Part shown: positions 14,651 to 15,072 of the stretch, in pieces
How the letters are laid out: the number at the start of each line of letters is the position of its first letter
Numbering within the stretch: position 1 is the stretch's first letter
Source of the DNA: Vulcanisaeta distributa
GTDB taxonomy: Archaea; Thermoproteota; Thermoprotei; Thermoproteales; Thermocladiaceae
DNA: 15,072 bases
Direction of reading: 5' to 3'
Assembly (NCBI GenBank): GCA_002506645.1
Contig: DAXY01000051.1
Span: 33,683 to 48,754 of the forward strand
Position numbers and translations under genes: made by a program
Notes under the pieces: model-generated
What the model was told of the DNA's origin: nothing
What the model saw: the letters and a program-made list of their open reading frames with translations, nothing else
Database searches by the model: none

Positions 14651-15072
14651 ATGGCGAGGGGCGTTTCAAAGACGTTGATTGTGGGGATTGCCGTAGTTAT
14701 CGCAATAATAATCATAGCGACTTACTACATCACTACCCAACCCCATGCACGTGGACAAGCCGTAACTGGCGTAGGCATTAAGTACCCAATCACGGTTGTT
14801 GATTACCTCGGCCGCAATGTTACGATCTACTCACAGCCAGGCACGATAGGCACCATAAGCCCTGACTGTACACAAATAATTTACGCACTTGGCTTTGGGG
14901 ATAGGGTGGTCCTCATAGACACCTACTCCGAGCAATTGCTCCACTACCTCAACATTACCGTCCCAAGTAATGTCACAACAATTAGCCAGATATGGTTATC
15001 ACCACCAATAGAACCAATAATAAAGGCCCATCCATCACTACTATGTGCGGATGCGGGCTTTCAACCACAGTT
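14651..15072 (+). CDS. ABC transporter substrate-binding protein, iron/cobalamin type (5' part)
   Basis: Only the first 140 codons lie in the window. The product opens with a basic stretch and a hydrophobic segment (about 9-25, IVGIAVVIAIIIIATYY), either a signal peptide or a membrane anchor that holds the protein on the outer face of the cell membrane. After a short linker comes YPITVVDYLGRNVTI, then TIGTISPDCTQIIYALGFGDRVV and later PSNVTTISQIW and IEPIIKAHPSLL. This succession is characteristic of the BtuF/FhuD/FepB-like (TroA-fold) binding proteins that deliver iron chelates, cobalamin or similar metal complexes to an importer. The ligand cannot be named from this part. Permease and ATPase genes would be expected to the right. 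Confidence 0.85.
   Translation, partial: MARGVSKTLIVGIAVVIAIIIIATYYITTQPHARGQAVTGVGIKYPITVVDYLGRNVTIYSQPGTIGTISPDCTQIIYALGFGDRVVLIDTYSEQLLHYLNITVPSNVTTISQIWLSPPIEPIIKAHPSLLCADAGFQPQ

Overview
The window is archaeal chromosome, most likely from a hyperthermophilic crenarchaeon of the Thermoproteales. Vulcanisaeta or Caldivirga is my best guess from protein character and moderate GC; this is inference, since no database could be searched. Supporting signs are the eukaryote-like information-processing genes (P0-type L10, LX/L18a, Spt5, SecE/Sec61-gamma, prefoldin alpha, TFE, MBF1), heavy use of AGG arginine codons, very tight packing (no gap above about 100 bases), and TATA boxes placed about 25-30 bases from start codons, which indicates mostly leaderless mRNAs.

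Left part (1-8168, all minus strand). In the direction of transcription the order is rpl18a (LX), pfdA, ftsY, secE, spt5, rpl11, rpl1, rpl10, a metallo-beta-lactamase-fold hydrolase, and alaS (3' end outside the window). This is the classic archaeal translation, secretion and elongation cluster: ribosome stalk proteins, the transcription-translation link Spt5, the SRP receptor, a translocon subunit and a chaperone. Two departures stand out: rpl12, the usual partner after rpl10, is absent, and a hydrolase gene lies between rpl10 and alaS.

Middle (8169-10514, plus strand). A divergent promoter region separates LX from an MBF1-type coactivator gene, followed by the ribosome-associated GTPase gene hflX and by tfe, the alpha subunit of transcription factor E. 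These three join transcription initiation and ribosome function, and each has a recognisable promoter.

Right part (10515-15072). A CoA-disulfide-reductase-type flavoprotein (minus) converges on tfe. Beyond it is an unrecognised 319-residue protein carrying an HExxH motif (minus), transcribed divergently from a gamma-glutamyltransferase-like Ntn hydrolase (plus). The window ends in the 5' part of a membrane-anchored substrate-binding protein of an iron/cobalamin-type ABC importer, whose promoter holds a perfect 6-4-6 inverted repeat that may be an operator.

The most interesting items are the unrecognised HExxH protein, departures from family signatures in several otherwise conserved proteins (L11 loop, TFE zinc ribbon, HflX motif, two-helix SecE, GGT substrate pocket), and the promoter-to-start spacing, which argues for re-assigned starts in rpl10, spt5 and hflX. 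I found no tRNA or rRNA gene, CRISPR array, insertion sequence or prophage.
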